Numbered from the stretch's first letter, positions 16,252 through 28,843 are shown. The stretch: 64,000 nt of DNA from Chrysogorgia sp. JL179-B06 (GCA_035772405.1 JAYKKM010000047.1:3204001-3268000), one strand, 5' to 3'. The notes: generated by a model not told the origin, from the letters alone. Made by a program: numbers and translations.

Positions 16252-16420
16252 AGTAGTATAGCAAGTAGGGCTGCGAGCTTATTCGATGTTAATCGTAAAT
16301 ACAAATACCAAAACATCACCAAATTTGTCGAGTCGCGACTTGGCAAAATTTGGTGATGTTTTGGTATTTATATTCACGGTTGAGGTCGATTGGGCTCGCA
16401 GCCCTACTTGCTATACTACT
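16252..16420. repeat. Terminal hairpin at the right end of the Polinton
   Basis: A 27-base arm at 16252-16278 is exactly complementary to 16394-16420, and a second inner pair (16303-16326 with 16346-16369, 24 bases) is also exactly complementary. The outer arms begin AGTAGTATAGC and end ACTACT, in keeping with the 5'-AG start of Polinton termini. The element end is therefore placed at 16420. The partner terminus and target duplication lie outside the window. Confidence 0.7.
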
Positions 16421-17677
16421 CGCCTCGTATGCCTATGACTGGTACTGAGAAAAATAGAACATAAATTCTGAAATACAAAAACATAATCTTTATTAGCTTA
16501 AATTAAAATGTTACAAGAAGAAACAATTGACATATATTTACAATCTAGTGTGTGTATACTCAAGTTATCTATACAGACTGTTTAAATTTTAAATTGTTTA
16601 AACTGAGTGTCCTTACTTTGTCCAATACAATATCTGTGTGCTGATGTGCATGTTATTATGGACATGTGGTTCAATTTAACTGTACAGTTATTTACACAAT
16701 CAAATGAATCAATAACCTCTTTAACTTGGTTGATGTAACATGAAAATTAAATATTAATCAACATTAGTATAAATACATTAGGTGATTATAGAAATTGCGT
16801 GCGCTGATTGGTCGAGCTACCTCGGATTATTTCTCGATAATCACCTCTGACAGCGTTCTTTCAAGATGGCCGCCAGCCGATTTGTCAAAGTGACAGGAGA
16901 AAAAAGTCAAGAAACTAGTATTTTTGAAGCAAATGCTGTTCCTAAGAGTGGGAAAATGTGTATTTATACTAAAACAAGTATTCACCTCAGGCTCAGTGAA
17001 TATCGGTGAATAAAAATCTCGACTTCGTCTCGGTTTTTATTCACTGATATTCACCTCGCCTTCGGCGAATACAGTAATTGTTAAATATGATTAACCATAA
17101 TGTGCATGCTTTATTCAGTGCTTTATACAACAATTATTCAGTGAGAATTTACTTAAAATAATTACTCTCCACACTCATTGACAGTAATTGCTGTCCAAAT
17201 TCTCTTGGTTCAGAGATGATCGCAATTTTTACTTAAAACCATCTCCAAGTGCAACTTAGAAAAGATTCTTTCACACTCGACTTCAACCTGCGTGATGGTC
17301 AAATATGTCAGCAGGAAATGGTAAATGGTGTGCATGTAAATGGTAAATGGTGTGCTGTACTGTTAAAGCTGTATTGATGCATGGATGGTACAGGACTTGC
17401 AGGCCGGTTTTGCCTTTGCTTGAACGTCGAGATACCTGTATTGTTTCTTTTTTACTACTACCATCGTTGATTCCGCCACTTCCCATGACGATCACAAATT
17501 CTTCACGAAGGGACATGACTAGCCTTGGGGAAAGAACCAACGAAACTTTGATCATATATATGATCATATTTATATGAAACCTGCGTAATAAGTTTATAAT
17601 TATTAATTATTTAAAGCTCTCTATCAATTTTATTTTAATTATTTAAAGCTCTCTATAAAAGGAATTTGCAAACCTAC
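16421..17677. other. Host DNA with repeat fragments, no clear gene
   Basis: A short frame starting MAASRFVKVTGE opens at 16865 after an AT-rich hairpin region (about 16780-16850). It is cut off by a hairpin (arms about 16979-17010 and 17033-17070) and looks like a 5' fragment of a repeated host gene family. The rest is AT-rich and shows nothing I can assign. Confidence 0.4.
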
Positions 17678-17765
17678 GGTGGCCCATAACTGTCACTCCA
17701 AAAAACTTTAAGTCACGCCAAAAAACTTTAAGTCACGCCAAAAAACTTTAAGTCACACCAAAAAA

Positions 17766-18097
17766 GTCATGCCTATGCAATGAAAAATTCAGTTGTAAAA
17801 TAACTCTTTTGTTTGAAAGAACTCTCGAAACTATAAAGACTAACCATTTATTTTAATACCTGTATGTAAATGATCATACTGTACTTTAATATAACACCAC
17901 AAATCATAACGACTTATTGAAAAATTCTGCATATCTTTACCATTATCACTGTACTAAACAAATCTTAATATCTCAAGAGTGAAGTGAGATATGAAAAAGT
18001 TGTAAATGGTTAGTCTTTATAGTTTCAAGAGTTCTTTCAAACAAAAGAGTTATTTTAGTAATTTTACAACTGAATTTTTCATTGCATAGGCACTTTA
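17766..18097. mobile_element. TTAA-type hairpin MITE (nested)
   Basis: An inverted-repeat element with arms of about 80 bases (17770-17850 and 18000-18095). The arms carry the same sequence as a solo arm near 50427-50545. The right end reads GGCACT followed by TTAA; the left end is degenerate. It is inserted in the tandem repeats of the larger TIR element. Confidence 0.7.
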
Positions 18098-18417
18098 AGT
18101 CACGCCAAAAAACTTTAATTTGGAGTACACCAAGTAACACCAATATTAGGATACACCCCTGGGCATACGACTCAACCGTGAAATTTTGGCGAGATAAACG
18201 TTTTACTGCTATATAGACGCTGCCTCGTCCCCAGCCACTCAGGCGCTCGGAAATAGCCTGCACACTCCCGACTTTCCTTCCTTCTTGCACGCAAAATCGC
18301 TCGGCTCGATCGAGCTGCAAAAGAAGAAGATGCCTGCGGAGGAGGCAGGTCTAGAATAATTTCGGAAGCAATGTGACACTGTCGGCTGTCGTGAAGATTT
18401 ATGCGAGATGGAATCAA

Positions 18418-18446
18418 TAGGGTTAGAGTTAGGGGTTAGGGTTGAA
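18418..18446. repeat. Interstitial telomere-like repeats
   Basis: Imperfect TTAGGG-type repeats. The complementary form occurs near 37838-37865 and less purely near 39790 and 60540. Too short to have meaning by themselves. Confidence 0.5.
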
Positions 18447-18489
18447 TACAGAGACACGAATCCATGATCTTGTGATTAATACGAGAATA

Positions 18490-19410
18490 ATGGGAGCATC
18501 TCGATGAAGAACTGGTGGTCGGGGTACGAGCCACCGAAGTGTGCTCATTATTGTCAATAGAGGTGATCCGCACAACATAGCAGGCTGATCCAAGTATTTC
18601 TCTGATATTACAGAAGCTAACAAAACGCACCGGAGAACTGGAGGATAATGGCCAATGGAAGGAGAATGGTGAGCTGCCGCGCTACATACAGCTTTAGCCA
18701 CAGCTGGAGATTGTGGATGGCGTTCTAAACCGTCGTGTGAATACATGTAAGTGTACCTCAGCGAATCGGTTAATTTTGGTTGTTCCTCGGACGATGCGGC
18801 CAGACCTTTTAAAGCTTTCACACAATGACCCAAGTTCGAGACACATGGGAATTAATCGCTGCGTGGAGGGAATTTATCGCTGCGTGGAACGGCTATAACA
18901 ACGATTTTATTGGCCACGAATGGCAGCAGAAGTGCAGCTGTGGATAGCCGAGTGCGAGCAATGTAAGCACCGTAACACACTCGCGCCATCGCAAAAGGCG
19001 CCCATAAATAGCATAAAAAGTTGGACAAACAATGGAGCTATGGGCAATGGATGTTCTTGGTCCACTTCCCATAACAGTACGCGGAAACAAGTACATCTTC
19101 ACCAAGTCCAATCAGCGAGCCGAAACGGTAGCTAAAGCTTCTTTGACGAAGTGGTCACCCGTCACGGTGTCCAAAGTAAACTCCTAACCGACCAAAGAAG
19201 GAACTTCGAGGCGGATTTCATGAAACGAGTGTTCCATCTTTATTCTGGGTGTGAGTAAACTGAGAATTTCGGCGCTCGCCTTACCATCCTCAAACCGATG
19301 GCCAAATCGAGAGGCTGAACCGTACCCTGAAGGGAATCCTTACGGCCTGAGTACCACGACTTAGTACCACGACTTAGTACCACGTAAGGCCCGTCCACTG
19401 TAGGTGAAAC
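18490..19410 (+). pseudogene. Ty3/Gypsy-like integrase relic
   Basis: Three frames in turn encode recognisable parts of a Gypsy polyprotein: a linker, the integrase zinc-binding domain (LLKLSHNDPSSRHMG..., then EVQLWIAECEQCKH), a core start (WAMDVLGPLPITVRG) and, near 19280-19320, an HPQTDGQ-type stretch. Stops and frameshifts break it throughout. It is a dead fragment inside a TIR transposon. Confidence 0.75.
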
Positions 19411-19703
19411 TTTCGGCTTAACCCCTTTAGAACTGTTTGGTTATTGAGCCACACGCGATCGCCTTGCTCAAAATATGTATACTTTGATGGACGTCATTGC
19501 GGTCATACAGTACCTCTACAATTCTGTTTCCTTTGTGCCTTATTAATCTTGGTTGTAATGTTCTTATGGGGCACGTTCTTCAGGGTCTTCACCAGCTCGT
19601 GGCGTGACTACTGTATACTTAAAGTTTTGTTTTTTGGCGTGACTTTTTGTTTTTTTTGGCGTGACTTAAAGTTTTTTTGGCGTGACAGTTATGGGCCACC
19701 GTA

Positions 19704-20320
19704 AGAATCCCTGACTTTTCAGCTTTTTAAATTTTCTGCGGGGATGGCAAAGCAGGCAAAATCTTTGTACTAGCAATTCGCATGATCAAGAAACTATAGC
19801 TTCCAGGTTTTTAACCACATGTTGAAGGTATATTGCTTCTGTATAGTAATCTACTTCATCCAAAACTGTTTTGTCTGGGCATGCGCTCCTTGTTGGACAT
19901 TATTTTCTTCTTGTATGCTCGTTTTCTTGGCAGAACAGCTTTAATGCTCTCCAGGTTTAATAATCTCCAGGTCGCAGAGGCGTAGGAACGCATTTAAAGT
20001 TTGGGGGGGGGGGATTTAGGGGGGGGGGGGCTGAAGTCGACAAGCAGGAAATTAGTGACCGCATTTTGAGCACATTTTTCATCTAATTCTGCAGCGAGCA
20101 TAGTTCAAATGAATCCAAGCTTACCTGCTGCCTCTTACCATGTGACGCCATTTTTTGTGCCTAGTACTGACAGAAGGGTCTGGGAACCAATATAACACTC
20201 GCGTGGCAAGGGTTTACGGGCTGGCTAACACTTCTGGCATTTCAGGCTACACCCGTTTGTAAAATCTCGTGTAGATGAACTCCTGATTTTTTATTTTGGG
20301 GGGCTCCCCATTTAAAAAAT
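19704..20320. other. Host intergenic or intronic DNA, no gene seen
   Basis: Holds two G-runs (about 20003-20032) next to an AGGCGTAGGAACG motif that resembles the end of the element at 34890-35370. Nothing else can be assigned. Confidence 0.4.
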
Positions 20321-20329
20321 TTGGGTGGC

Positions 20330-20510
20330 TGAAGCAGTTTCCTATTATAAATCGAGATTGTTACAACCTAAGAAGTAATAATCGTATGCTTTCATTACCA
20401 AAACCTCGCACGAATGCGCTAAAAAAAGGTTTTGGATATAGAGGTTCCGTGATCTGTAATGCCCTGCCTGAAGAGGAAAAGATTTATAGACGCTATTATA
20501 CTGTAATATT
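20330..20510 (+). pseudogene. LINE ORF2 C-terminal relic
   Basis: The frame reads YNLRSNNRMLSLPKPRT followed by KKGFGYRGS and NALPEE, the pattern seen at the C-terminus of CR1/L2-like LINE reverse transcriptases. Only this tail is present and the region is flanked by unrelated DNA, so it is a truncated dead copy. Confidence 0.6.
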
Positions 20511-21173
20511 TGTTAAATTTTTGTATTTTAGTTAGGTTATATATTAGTTAGTATGTACCTGTAACACACGGCCCTTTGAAAAACAACTTTAGTTGATACC
20601 GTGTCTAAAAAATTTTTAATAAATAAATTAAACGTGTTAATTTGTCGATTTCCAAAGTGAAAATATACTAGACTGAATATTTTTATTGCTATTTGTTGTA
20701 AACTTCCGTATTGATCCATATGAAAACAATAACAAACATCCGCAATACATGACCCTGACACTCACTCTTTAACAGTTCTATGATGTATATCATCACAGAG
20801 GGCATGTCCGATCGTATAATGAATCATCATACGAAATGACTGAATGTACTGCAAAGCAAGATACAGTACTTTTATGACAAATGAGATAGCAGAATCAACG
20901 TCTTTGGTTTATTCTCATTCGAGTCTGTTCATAATAGGATGGACGTATCCATTGAATTTGCTCACAAAAAATTCGCTGTAATTCATTCATAAAATAAAAG
21001 CGTTTTCTATTTTCTTTCTACAATTATATCATTAACGCAGGATCGGTTATGTCGTTTTTTGTCGACGGTTTTGGGTGTCGAATAGTTTTTCATAACCGTC
21101 TCAGCCAATGAGACAGAGACGTTTATTTGTCAAAATACAGAACACTCAGAGTTTGTCATTATTCTTTGCATAG

Positions 21174-21534
21174 AGCAGACTATTCGTGCTATGCTGACTA
21201 CAAGTACATGATAGAGCTGTTCGCCACTTGTCCAGACAAGATGCAACAGATTGACTGGAGCAATCTCGGTTTCCCAGAACGAAATGGTGAACAATCTACA
21301 TTTTGGATGGGCAGCAGTGAGTCGTTCACGCCTTGTCACTATGACACGTACGGTTGCAATCTGATCGCTCAAATTTATGGAAAGAAAAGGTGGACGTTGT
21401 TTCCACCTTCTCAGAAAGACTGTCTGTATCCGACGCGAATACCTTACGAAGAATCCAGCGTTTTCAGCCAAGTCAATATAAAGAATCCTGATCAGGAAAA
21501 GTTCCCTGATTTCCTAGGAGCATCCTGTTATGAG
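21174..21534 (+). CDS. HSPBAP1: HSPBAP1-like JmjC protein, exon (partial gene)
   Basis: The exon begins after a TTTGCATAG acceptor and ends at GAG before GTACAT. It encodes the core of a JmjC-type Fe(II)/2-oxoglutarate oxygenase: ADYKYMIELF, then FPERNGEQSTFWMGS, the metal-binding CHYD (H-x-D) and YPTRIPYEESSVFS. This order and spacing match HSPB1-associated protein 1, a JmjC protein that binds HSPB1 in vertebrates. N-terminal exons were not found between 16421 and 21173, so the 5' part is missing from the window or lies left of the Polinton. Introns downstream are 7.3, 4.1 and 5.4 kb. Confidence 0.85.
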
Positions 21535-21856
21535 GTACATGTATACCTAGTTTAATAATGTGTCTATGAAGTGAAAAAATCTCTGGCATTGTTTGGGCTA
21601 AAATGAACAAAGAAGCACGACAGGAGCGTTCACTAAAAATTTCAAGTGAATCTGGTGCATAGTCGTGGAGTTAGAAACTCTTAAAGTTGGGCGTGGCTAA
21701 CTATTTTGGAGAAATCTAAATGCTCAGTTAGAGGTCCTTATGACGTATGCAGGTGTACAATTGTGCATAATAACAATAGATTCTGGAATATTAGTCCATC
21801 TGCGTATACGCCTGAAACTTCATATATTCATCCCAGTATTTCACTATTTTGTAACG

Positions 21857-22688
21857 TTAAAGAGGAACTATAGTCAAAAAATTAATTACTTTTAAATAAA
21901 AGGCCTTGAAGTATAATGTTTGGAAATGTTAATAGTTTTACGGTATCTGCTCTTGTACTCGAGAAATAACGTTTCAGGGCCCCAATAATAATACTGCCAA
22001 AAATTTACGTGTTTAAAAAAATTAAGTTGCATCGTTCAGGGTTCTATCTAGAGGTTTCAGGGGTGGAAGCTTCCCCCCCCCACCAAACAGCTGAGCTTCC
22101 CCCCCCCCCAAAAAAAAAGTTCTCATCATTCACAACTGAAGTATTATTATTATAGATTTTATTTATTATTTATTATTTATTATTATTATAGATGCTCGCG
22201 CCTTTGACGCTCGTTCACACTGTTTCCGAATCCTGGCTACGTCCTTGCTTCTCCGCCAAACGAAAAATCTAGATAGAACCCTGTCATTTAGATCAGGAAA
22301 ATACCAAACCGAGAGCTTTTCGTCCTTCCAAATCGTTCGCATACTCATCAAATGTTGAAGCTATGTGACCAGGCAATTTTAGGATTGGTACCCAGCCCTC
22401 CCAATACAGATTTGCTTCCGCCGTGCCTGCGTTTTCATTCTCAAGCAATTCTCAAGCACTTAATGACGTCAAAAGTGAAAAGAAAACCGCCGCTTCATGT
22501 TCATCAACTTTGAGCTGTCAGGTAAACTCTAAAATGGCGGCGTCCAGAAGCATAAAATATGAGAATGAAAACGTTATTTCTCGAGTACAAGAGCAGATAC
22601 CGTAAAACTATTAACATTTCTAAACATTATACTTAAAAAGGCCTTTTATTTAAAACTAATTTGTTTTTTGACTATAGTTCCCCTTTAA
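21857..22688. mobile_element. TTAA-flanked hairpin transposon
   Basis: Terminal inverted repeats of about 115 bases start TTAAAGAGGAACTATAGTC (21857) and end GACTATAGTTCCCCTTTAA (22688), so TTAA is the duplicated target. No transposase. A second inverted repeat (CAGGGTTCTATCTAGA, about 22032 and 22285) nests inside, with C- and A-runs and TTA repeats between. Confidence 0.8.
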
Positions 22689-24790
22689 ACACGCCAACGG
22701 GCCAACTTTGACAATCGATATCCCGAAAAGTACGTATCGCATTTATTACATTTTTTTGAAAATTGTTAAATTGTTATTTAGATGACGAACTTATGAGATA
22801 TCGGAATTTTTCACTTCAGAGACACTTTAAGGTCTTTTTAACATGAGCCGGGGCATCTCACTGGTATATAACTCACTCAGGTGAGATCGCTCGCGGATCT
22901 GACATTTCATATGAAAAAAATACTTCGTGTTCACATGGCAATGGGTCACCCCGGTTAGGTACGATCCCAGTGAAGTGTATGCGAATTTATGACGACGCTA
23001 ATTGGGATCCTTTGTCTCATTTTAAATCTCTGACGTTAATCTCTGACGTTTGTCTTGAAACGATTTAGGGTTAGTGTGTTGCATTTAGGGTTGTTGGCTT
23101 TCGAAGGTCGACCAAAGCCGACAGTGACGTACTGCAGGGCGCCATCTTTGGAAAAGGTCCCACAGACTAGAGTCATCCCATATAACCTCTTCCTCTTTAC
23201 ACGGTAGATATTTATTGCTGGTCCAAACGGTTAGCGCGCATGCCCAGGACAATCTCAGCACGGTACAATCTCAGACCACCACAACGGCTAGCCGAGATGT
23301 CCCTGCTCGTATGAATTTTGTATAAATACAACAATAATTTTACAACAAAAATGCTTAATAGTTATTAAAATTGTTTTGCAACTTAAATCAACTTTTTGAG
23401 GGAGAGATTAGTCTGAATCCCGTACTGCAAAATTCCGGACCGCTAGTTAACCATTGGGAAGACGTAATTTACTAGGGTTACGGACTGGGGGAAAAATCCA
23501 ATTATTTTGAAAACTTAACATCTTTGTTGCCTTATAAGCCTATGTATGCCCTATGTACCGGTTGGCAGAGTAAATACACCTGCACGTGAGACAAAAGATG
23601 TCGACGAACTGTTAGCCTGCGTGGCAGGCGTTACGTACGAACTGTGGGAAAACGTCTGCCGCCGAAAGATGTGCGTTTAAGTATGGTTTTACATATTATA
23701 TAGCTTGAGTTAGCGAAAAACGTTAGATATACCGCCAATCTGTTTAGAAAGCAATTTATGTGTTGTGGATGGACTAGTACATAATTACAGCGACGTTTGT
23801 TGTATCGGCAGCAAGCGCTTTTAGGCGGGTCATAGTGGACAACCGTAGTAACACGTGGTATATTTATTTTGATTGTGGCGGATACCCCTCATTTTTTTAT
23901 TTTGAAAAAATGCTGTGGAGAAGAATCGTTATATATACTTAGATTGGTTAGGTGAGGGTTTTCTGCGTATAATATATTTCTAATTTCTTTTTTCCGCTTA
24001 GTCAGTAGCATATCTATTTATAATTTTGAATGCAAAGGGTGAGGCAAGGGGTCCAGACCAAAATGAACGCAGCTCTGGCCCTGGGAGCGAACTCAGAAGA
24101 GAGTAAAAATTAAATAGGGTATAAAGTGGTTTCTATATAATATTGTTAAGTTGACATTACTCAAGAAAGAAAGAAAACAGACACACAATAGAATTTTATA
24201 TACTCTAAATTTTCCCTCAAAATGCACGAAACTCCAGATTTCAAAATTTTCCGGGAGAGCATCTCCCCGGACCCTCCTAGAGGGCACTAGACCTTCGGCG
24301 CTTATTGCGCTCGTCTGTGAGTGGTTCATCATCACCTTATGACGATTTACGCCCCTGCATGGCACTTACTGACGAACAAATCAATTGGGTGTTTCGCAGT
24401 TTACTGAGATATGTACTCTGTTAGCTCATATATTCTATGAACCAGCACCTTCTCTCTTTCATCTGAGGGGGTTTAGATGATGCCGGAATTTCATCCTGGC
24501 ATGAATGAAATGAATGAAAAACTAACAGAAAAAGCGCGGTAAATAACCGCAATTATTAGATTATTATAAAATAGGTTGCGTCTGGTAACGTACGCTGTAA
24601 TTTGTCAATTACCGTGTTTGCATAAGGCTATGAAAACACGGATTTGACATCACGGTATATTTATTAGTCTTATTTGACAAAAGAAATAGAAACTAGACGC
24701 TTTGTGTTTACATAACTTGCATTTTCCGTCGACTAAATTATAGTGTATAGATTAATCATGTCTATTAATTTTTATATTATTCAACAAACT
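22689..24790. other. Intronic repeat-rich DNA, no gene seen
   Basis: Includes a TAGCCTGCGTGGCAGGCG motif near 23613, similar to the terminus of the palindrome at 45752, and a repeat-like segment near 24220-24310. Small open frames here look like chance. Confidence 0.4.
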
Positions 24791-24899
24791 TCTCAGTGTT
24801 TGGATATCCTGATGAAACACTCTTCCTCGTGTTTCATATATTACATCTAAGGCTGTAATCAAAGTAATACCGTGTCGTTCACCCAGTGCAATCGCATGT

Positions 24900-27800
24900 A
24901 TTGTTGACGACATTTATCAGTTCGCTAGTGTGAGAGGCATGCGTTTGTGCATTCGTATTTCTGCTTCTTTGAATAATGATGAGCCATCCTTACTCAACTC
25001 TCTGTCTTTAACCATGCACCTTCATGTACATATTTTGCGATCTATGAACATATTGGAAACTCTGGCTTTAGTTTGTACATATATATCTCTAAAGCTTCTC
25101 AAACGTCGCCCTCCCTTCATATTCAATTCGATCAATTCCTCTTGTGTGAGTAATGACAGATACTCATACTAAGATATTACTGGCAGCGCTTTTGTCATTT
25201 TCTTATTTTTTATCATGTTCTTATCATTTAACTCTTGCGATGTTAAGGTTATAACTCTTCGGGTCCTCACCGAGCATGGTCTTCACTATTGTTTCTACTT
25301 CTCCATTGCCTTGTTCAACTCCCAGAAATTTATTTATATGGCCTCATACCCTTTATCCTTTCATCTCCAAGATGTAATCCATCTGCTCCCACCAGTGTTC
25401 TTCTTCTGTACTGCCCTTCTGTAAATTTCATCGCCCCATATCTGGCTCCAATATCTGCATTAATCCTTACCAACATTTCATTCACAATCTCTTGGGTCTT
25501 TTTGTCAGGTTGGTATGTCTTCAGATCATCGATGAATAAATTATGTGTCAGTTTAGTTTATCTTACTCTTGGGAGCCCCATCAATCCAAACAGAATCCTA
25601 TAGGGGCGCATGTTTTGTAGAAATCCTTTCCTGAAAATAATCGACCGGCATTGCATGACCGTGCTCCCTGTTCTTACTTCCAGATTTGTCCTCCTTGTTG
25701 ATCTAGGTGCTTTGATTTACGCTCAAAGCCATGCCATTCAAAGACCATGCTCGACATTATCGTAGGCCTTCTTATAATCATAGTAAACTACATTGAGGTT
25801 CCTTTTATGTTCTTTCACTTCTTCCAATATGCATTTATCGACAAGGAGATGGTCAACTGTTCCCAAAACACCACATATAAAACTCTCGTTGACCGTTCAT
25901 TCATGTTTGCCGCACCACAATTATGGAATAATCTTCCTGCTGATATCCGAAACATAGATAGTCAAAACTAAAAACTTATCTTTTTATTATGGCTTTTAGT
26001 TGACTCTACATTATATTTTTATAATCTATCTATGTATTATTATATAGCTGTGGTTTCCCTAGATATAATACAGACCGTCATTGGTTGATCTGTGGTCACG
26101 TGGGCTTAGATAAATTCAAATATCTACCGAGCGGGCAATAAGTTGTTAATTATTGCCCGCTTGGGCAATAATTTTGAAATTGTTAAAACTGTTGCGTGGA
26201 TAGCCTTGTATGTTTAGTTTTTCTCCATCGCTATATAACAAAACACTTAATATCTGCTCCTTTGCGAAATAGTTCGATTTCTCGACTTCGTCTCGGGAAA
26301 CATCAAGCCTCTTGGGAAAACAAAACTAACTATTTCCCTCGAGAGCAGACATTAAGTGTATATTATTATCTTTTAATCTTATTCAATGCTATGCGCATTA
26401 AACATTATATGAATATGCGCAATATAAATACAAATTATTATTATTATTATTATTATTATCTGCTGCTCATTCCATAATCTATTCTCTCTGGCATGCTCCA
26501 ACATATGTTATCCCATGCACGACTGATGTTATTAGCTTATACGCGGTTATAAGACACGTGATTGGCCGGTATTCGGTCACATGGCTTATGTCGTCTTCTT
26601 TGGGTATCAGGGGTGTTGTGCCAATCCAATCATGAATGCTGGTTGGTTCTTGAACTAGTCTCTGTCTCACTCTTCCACTCCTGGGTTGGTCCAATTCTTC
26701 TTTTTCTTAATATTTCTTTTTTGTAATAGTTATTTCCCATTCATTGTGGCTTTTTCCCCTTAATATTTCTTTCACACGGATCATCCATGATTGATTAGGA
26801 ACATCTCTGCTATTCTCCCATATTCCAGCCCAAAATCTAGTGAACACTTCAATGGTTCTAACCGCCTATAGAAAACTCCCTCATTATCTTGAAATACTTT
26901 GTTATTCTTTATCCTTTTAGATTTCCTCAACCAGTTCTCCATTCTTATCTTATCTTCTCTACTTTGATTCGGTCTAAATATCTTGTTTTTAATTATATAA
27001 GATAGTCGTTGCATGGTGTTCCCTTCAATTGATTTATTCTTTTGATTTTTCCCGCAATCCTGTTTTCTTTTATTGACATTTGCCTTTTAGTTTTCCTCCT
27101 GTGTATTTCATTCATTATCTGGGATGCTATTGCCTTAAGTTCTTTGATCTTCTTTTCCATTTCACTTGTCTGTGTTTTTTCTTGTTGCAACATAAACCGT
27201 GTCCATCAGCTTTTGTAAGTCACAATTATAATCTACTTTCGCTTTAAACACCCATCCAGTACTTGAATTTCCTTTACTGTTACTTTTATCTTCTGCAGTG
27301 GCTCTTTCAACATTGGTACTCAGATCTGCCCATTCAGTCTCAAACTTCTGCATTAATTATTTGAACAATACGAGACTTGCTTCGTCTATGGTTGTTTCTA
27401 TCTGTGGATTAACGGTTTCTCCAGGTACCTGAATTGGTTCCGCCAGGTCTCCGTTATCGTAAACGTCTGCATCCATTATCTCTACTATGTTTTCATTTTC
27501 CGTAATTTCGGCATCCACACCACTACTTTATAGTTCAGGGTTTCTATTTTTGACGTCAAAAGATTCATAATTGTAGCGTCCTTTTCAAATCTAGCTGCAT
27601 TATCGCGTAGTAGCTGCTCTGACATCCACGCAAGCTCGGGATGTCTTTCGCTCCATAAATTCTTTAATGCCTCCTATAACTGGCCCATTCGCATGCATTC
27701 AGCTAATTCCACTTTGAGCTGACTTTCACATTCCAGAGAGGACTTCCCTGTTCTTGGGCCGTTTCCACTTTCTAAAACCGCGTCTTGCGTTGTTTGCTAC

Positions 27801-28113
27801 GTTTTGAGCTGATAATGTTATCCCTATGGGTACTTGTCAATTCACAGGCTTCTTATCCTCTTCATGTATCCTCTCTTCTTCGTTTTTGCATTCAGATAAC
27901 AATCTATCAGTACTTTCTTCATATCATCTCACTCAACTTTTGCATACATGTTAGCTTCATTTGAAGACCCACCATATAAGTATTAGTTTCAGCAGCTTCA
28001 GCTGTCACCGTTACCTCACTGATTTCTTCATTGTCAGAGGTCTCGTTGTGACTTCTGTGTATTGTTGTTCTCTCCTCTACTCTCCTCACTATGTATTGAT
28101 TTGAATTTTCCAT
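24900..28113 (-). pseudogene. Non-LTR retrotransposon reverse transcriptase relic
   Basis: A broken reading frame runs leftwards. An N-terminal Lys/Glu-rich region (about 26780-28113) is followed by RT segment SHVTEYRPITCLITAYKL at about 26530-26600 and the catalytic LFIDDLKTYQ (F-x-DD) at about 25510-25545. Stops and frameshifts are frequent and a second LINE tail is inserted in the opposite sense at 25850-26460. It is dead, in the intron of the HSPBAP1-like gene. Confidence 0.7.
25850..26460 (+). mobile_element. LINE 3' end with TTA-repeat tail
   Basis: SFMFAAPQLWNNLPADIRNI at about 25893-25960 is the typical last part of CR1/L2-like ORF2. The 3' end carries a (TTA)n tail (26437-26460), and a hairpin element (about 26225-26365) has inserted between. 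Inserted into an older LINE of opposite sense. Confidence 0.65.
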
Positions 28114-28843
28114 GTATGGCTCTATGGCCTTGCTGAATGGTCGGGTTCAACAATATTACCACTTGACGTTGCCCGCTACTCCAAATGGGGTGGGCTCTCC
28201 GTCATGCTTGTACGTTCACGACATCCTAACGCGTCGGCCATCCACCCTTCTGCACGTAACTACACATATCTTGGGTTGCGCCTATTTCAACCATAGGTGG
28301 AGGATTTTGATTCCAAGAGTTCCTTTCTCATTTGCCAATGTTGGTAAGTGGTCACTGCGGTACACTTAAGATAGTGAATAGTATATCTGCACCATGACCT
28401 TGGCCTTATAGTGTTGTAACCCTAACAGGGGTGGGCTGTGATGTTACTAGCACTTGCCAACGGTCCTCAGATTCTGGAGGGCGGGAGCGTTCATACTCGA
28501 TGCAATCTACTCTATTTGTACTACTTTAGACATAATCTTTCTTATAATAGTTTCACTCTCCATTAGTACAGTCTTTTGCATTTCTCTTACTACCCGCTGC
28601 TATCGAGATTATTATTATTATTATTATTATTATTATTGTTATTATTGTTATTATTATTGTGTTACTGGTAGTTATTATCTGGTGAGCGTGTGGTTAATTT
28701 TTGGACGGTCACGGTAACAATTATTTAAGTAACGAAATTTTTGGAAGTTTGCCAGACGACCGTTTAATATGGTGCCGCTTAATACAGGTTTGACTGTACT
28801 GTGAATCCCTGTTTAACATCAATTTGGTTGATCTTTATTCAAG
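28114..28843. other. Intronic DNA with TTA microsatellite
   Basis: Contains (TTA)n at about 28604-28660. No exon or gene seen before the exon at 28844. Confidence 0.6.

Larger units (their letters stand above)
17678..19703. mobile_element. TIR transposon (about 2 kb) enclosing retroelement debris
   Basis: The ends are inverted copies beginning TACGGTGGCCCATAACTGTC at the left (about 17678) and its complement at about 19682-19703, suggesting TA target duplication. Inside each end is a tandem ~20-bp repeat built on AACTTTAAGTCACGCC. No transposase is seen, so it is non-autonomous. It contains a TTAA-type hairpin element (17766-18097) and a decayed Gypsy fragment. Confidence 0.75.

Noticed and set aside
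16252..16420. Hairpin as an independent MITE
   Set aside because: No matching duplication flanks it, and it sits exactly where the Polinton end is expected; terminal structure is preferred.
18429..18833. 134-codon - strand frame
   Set aside because: It is antisense to the Gypsy relic and has no coherent domains.
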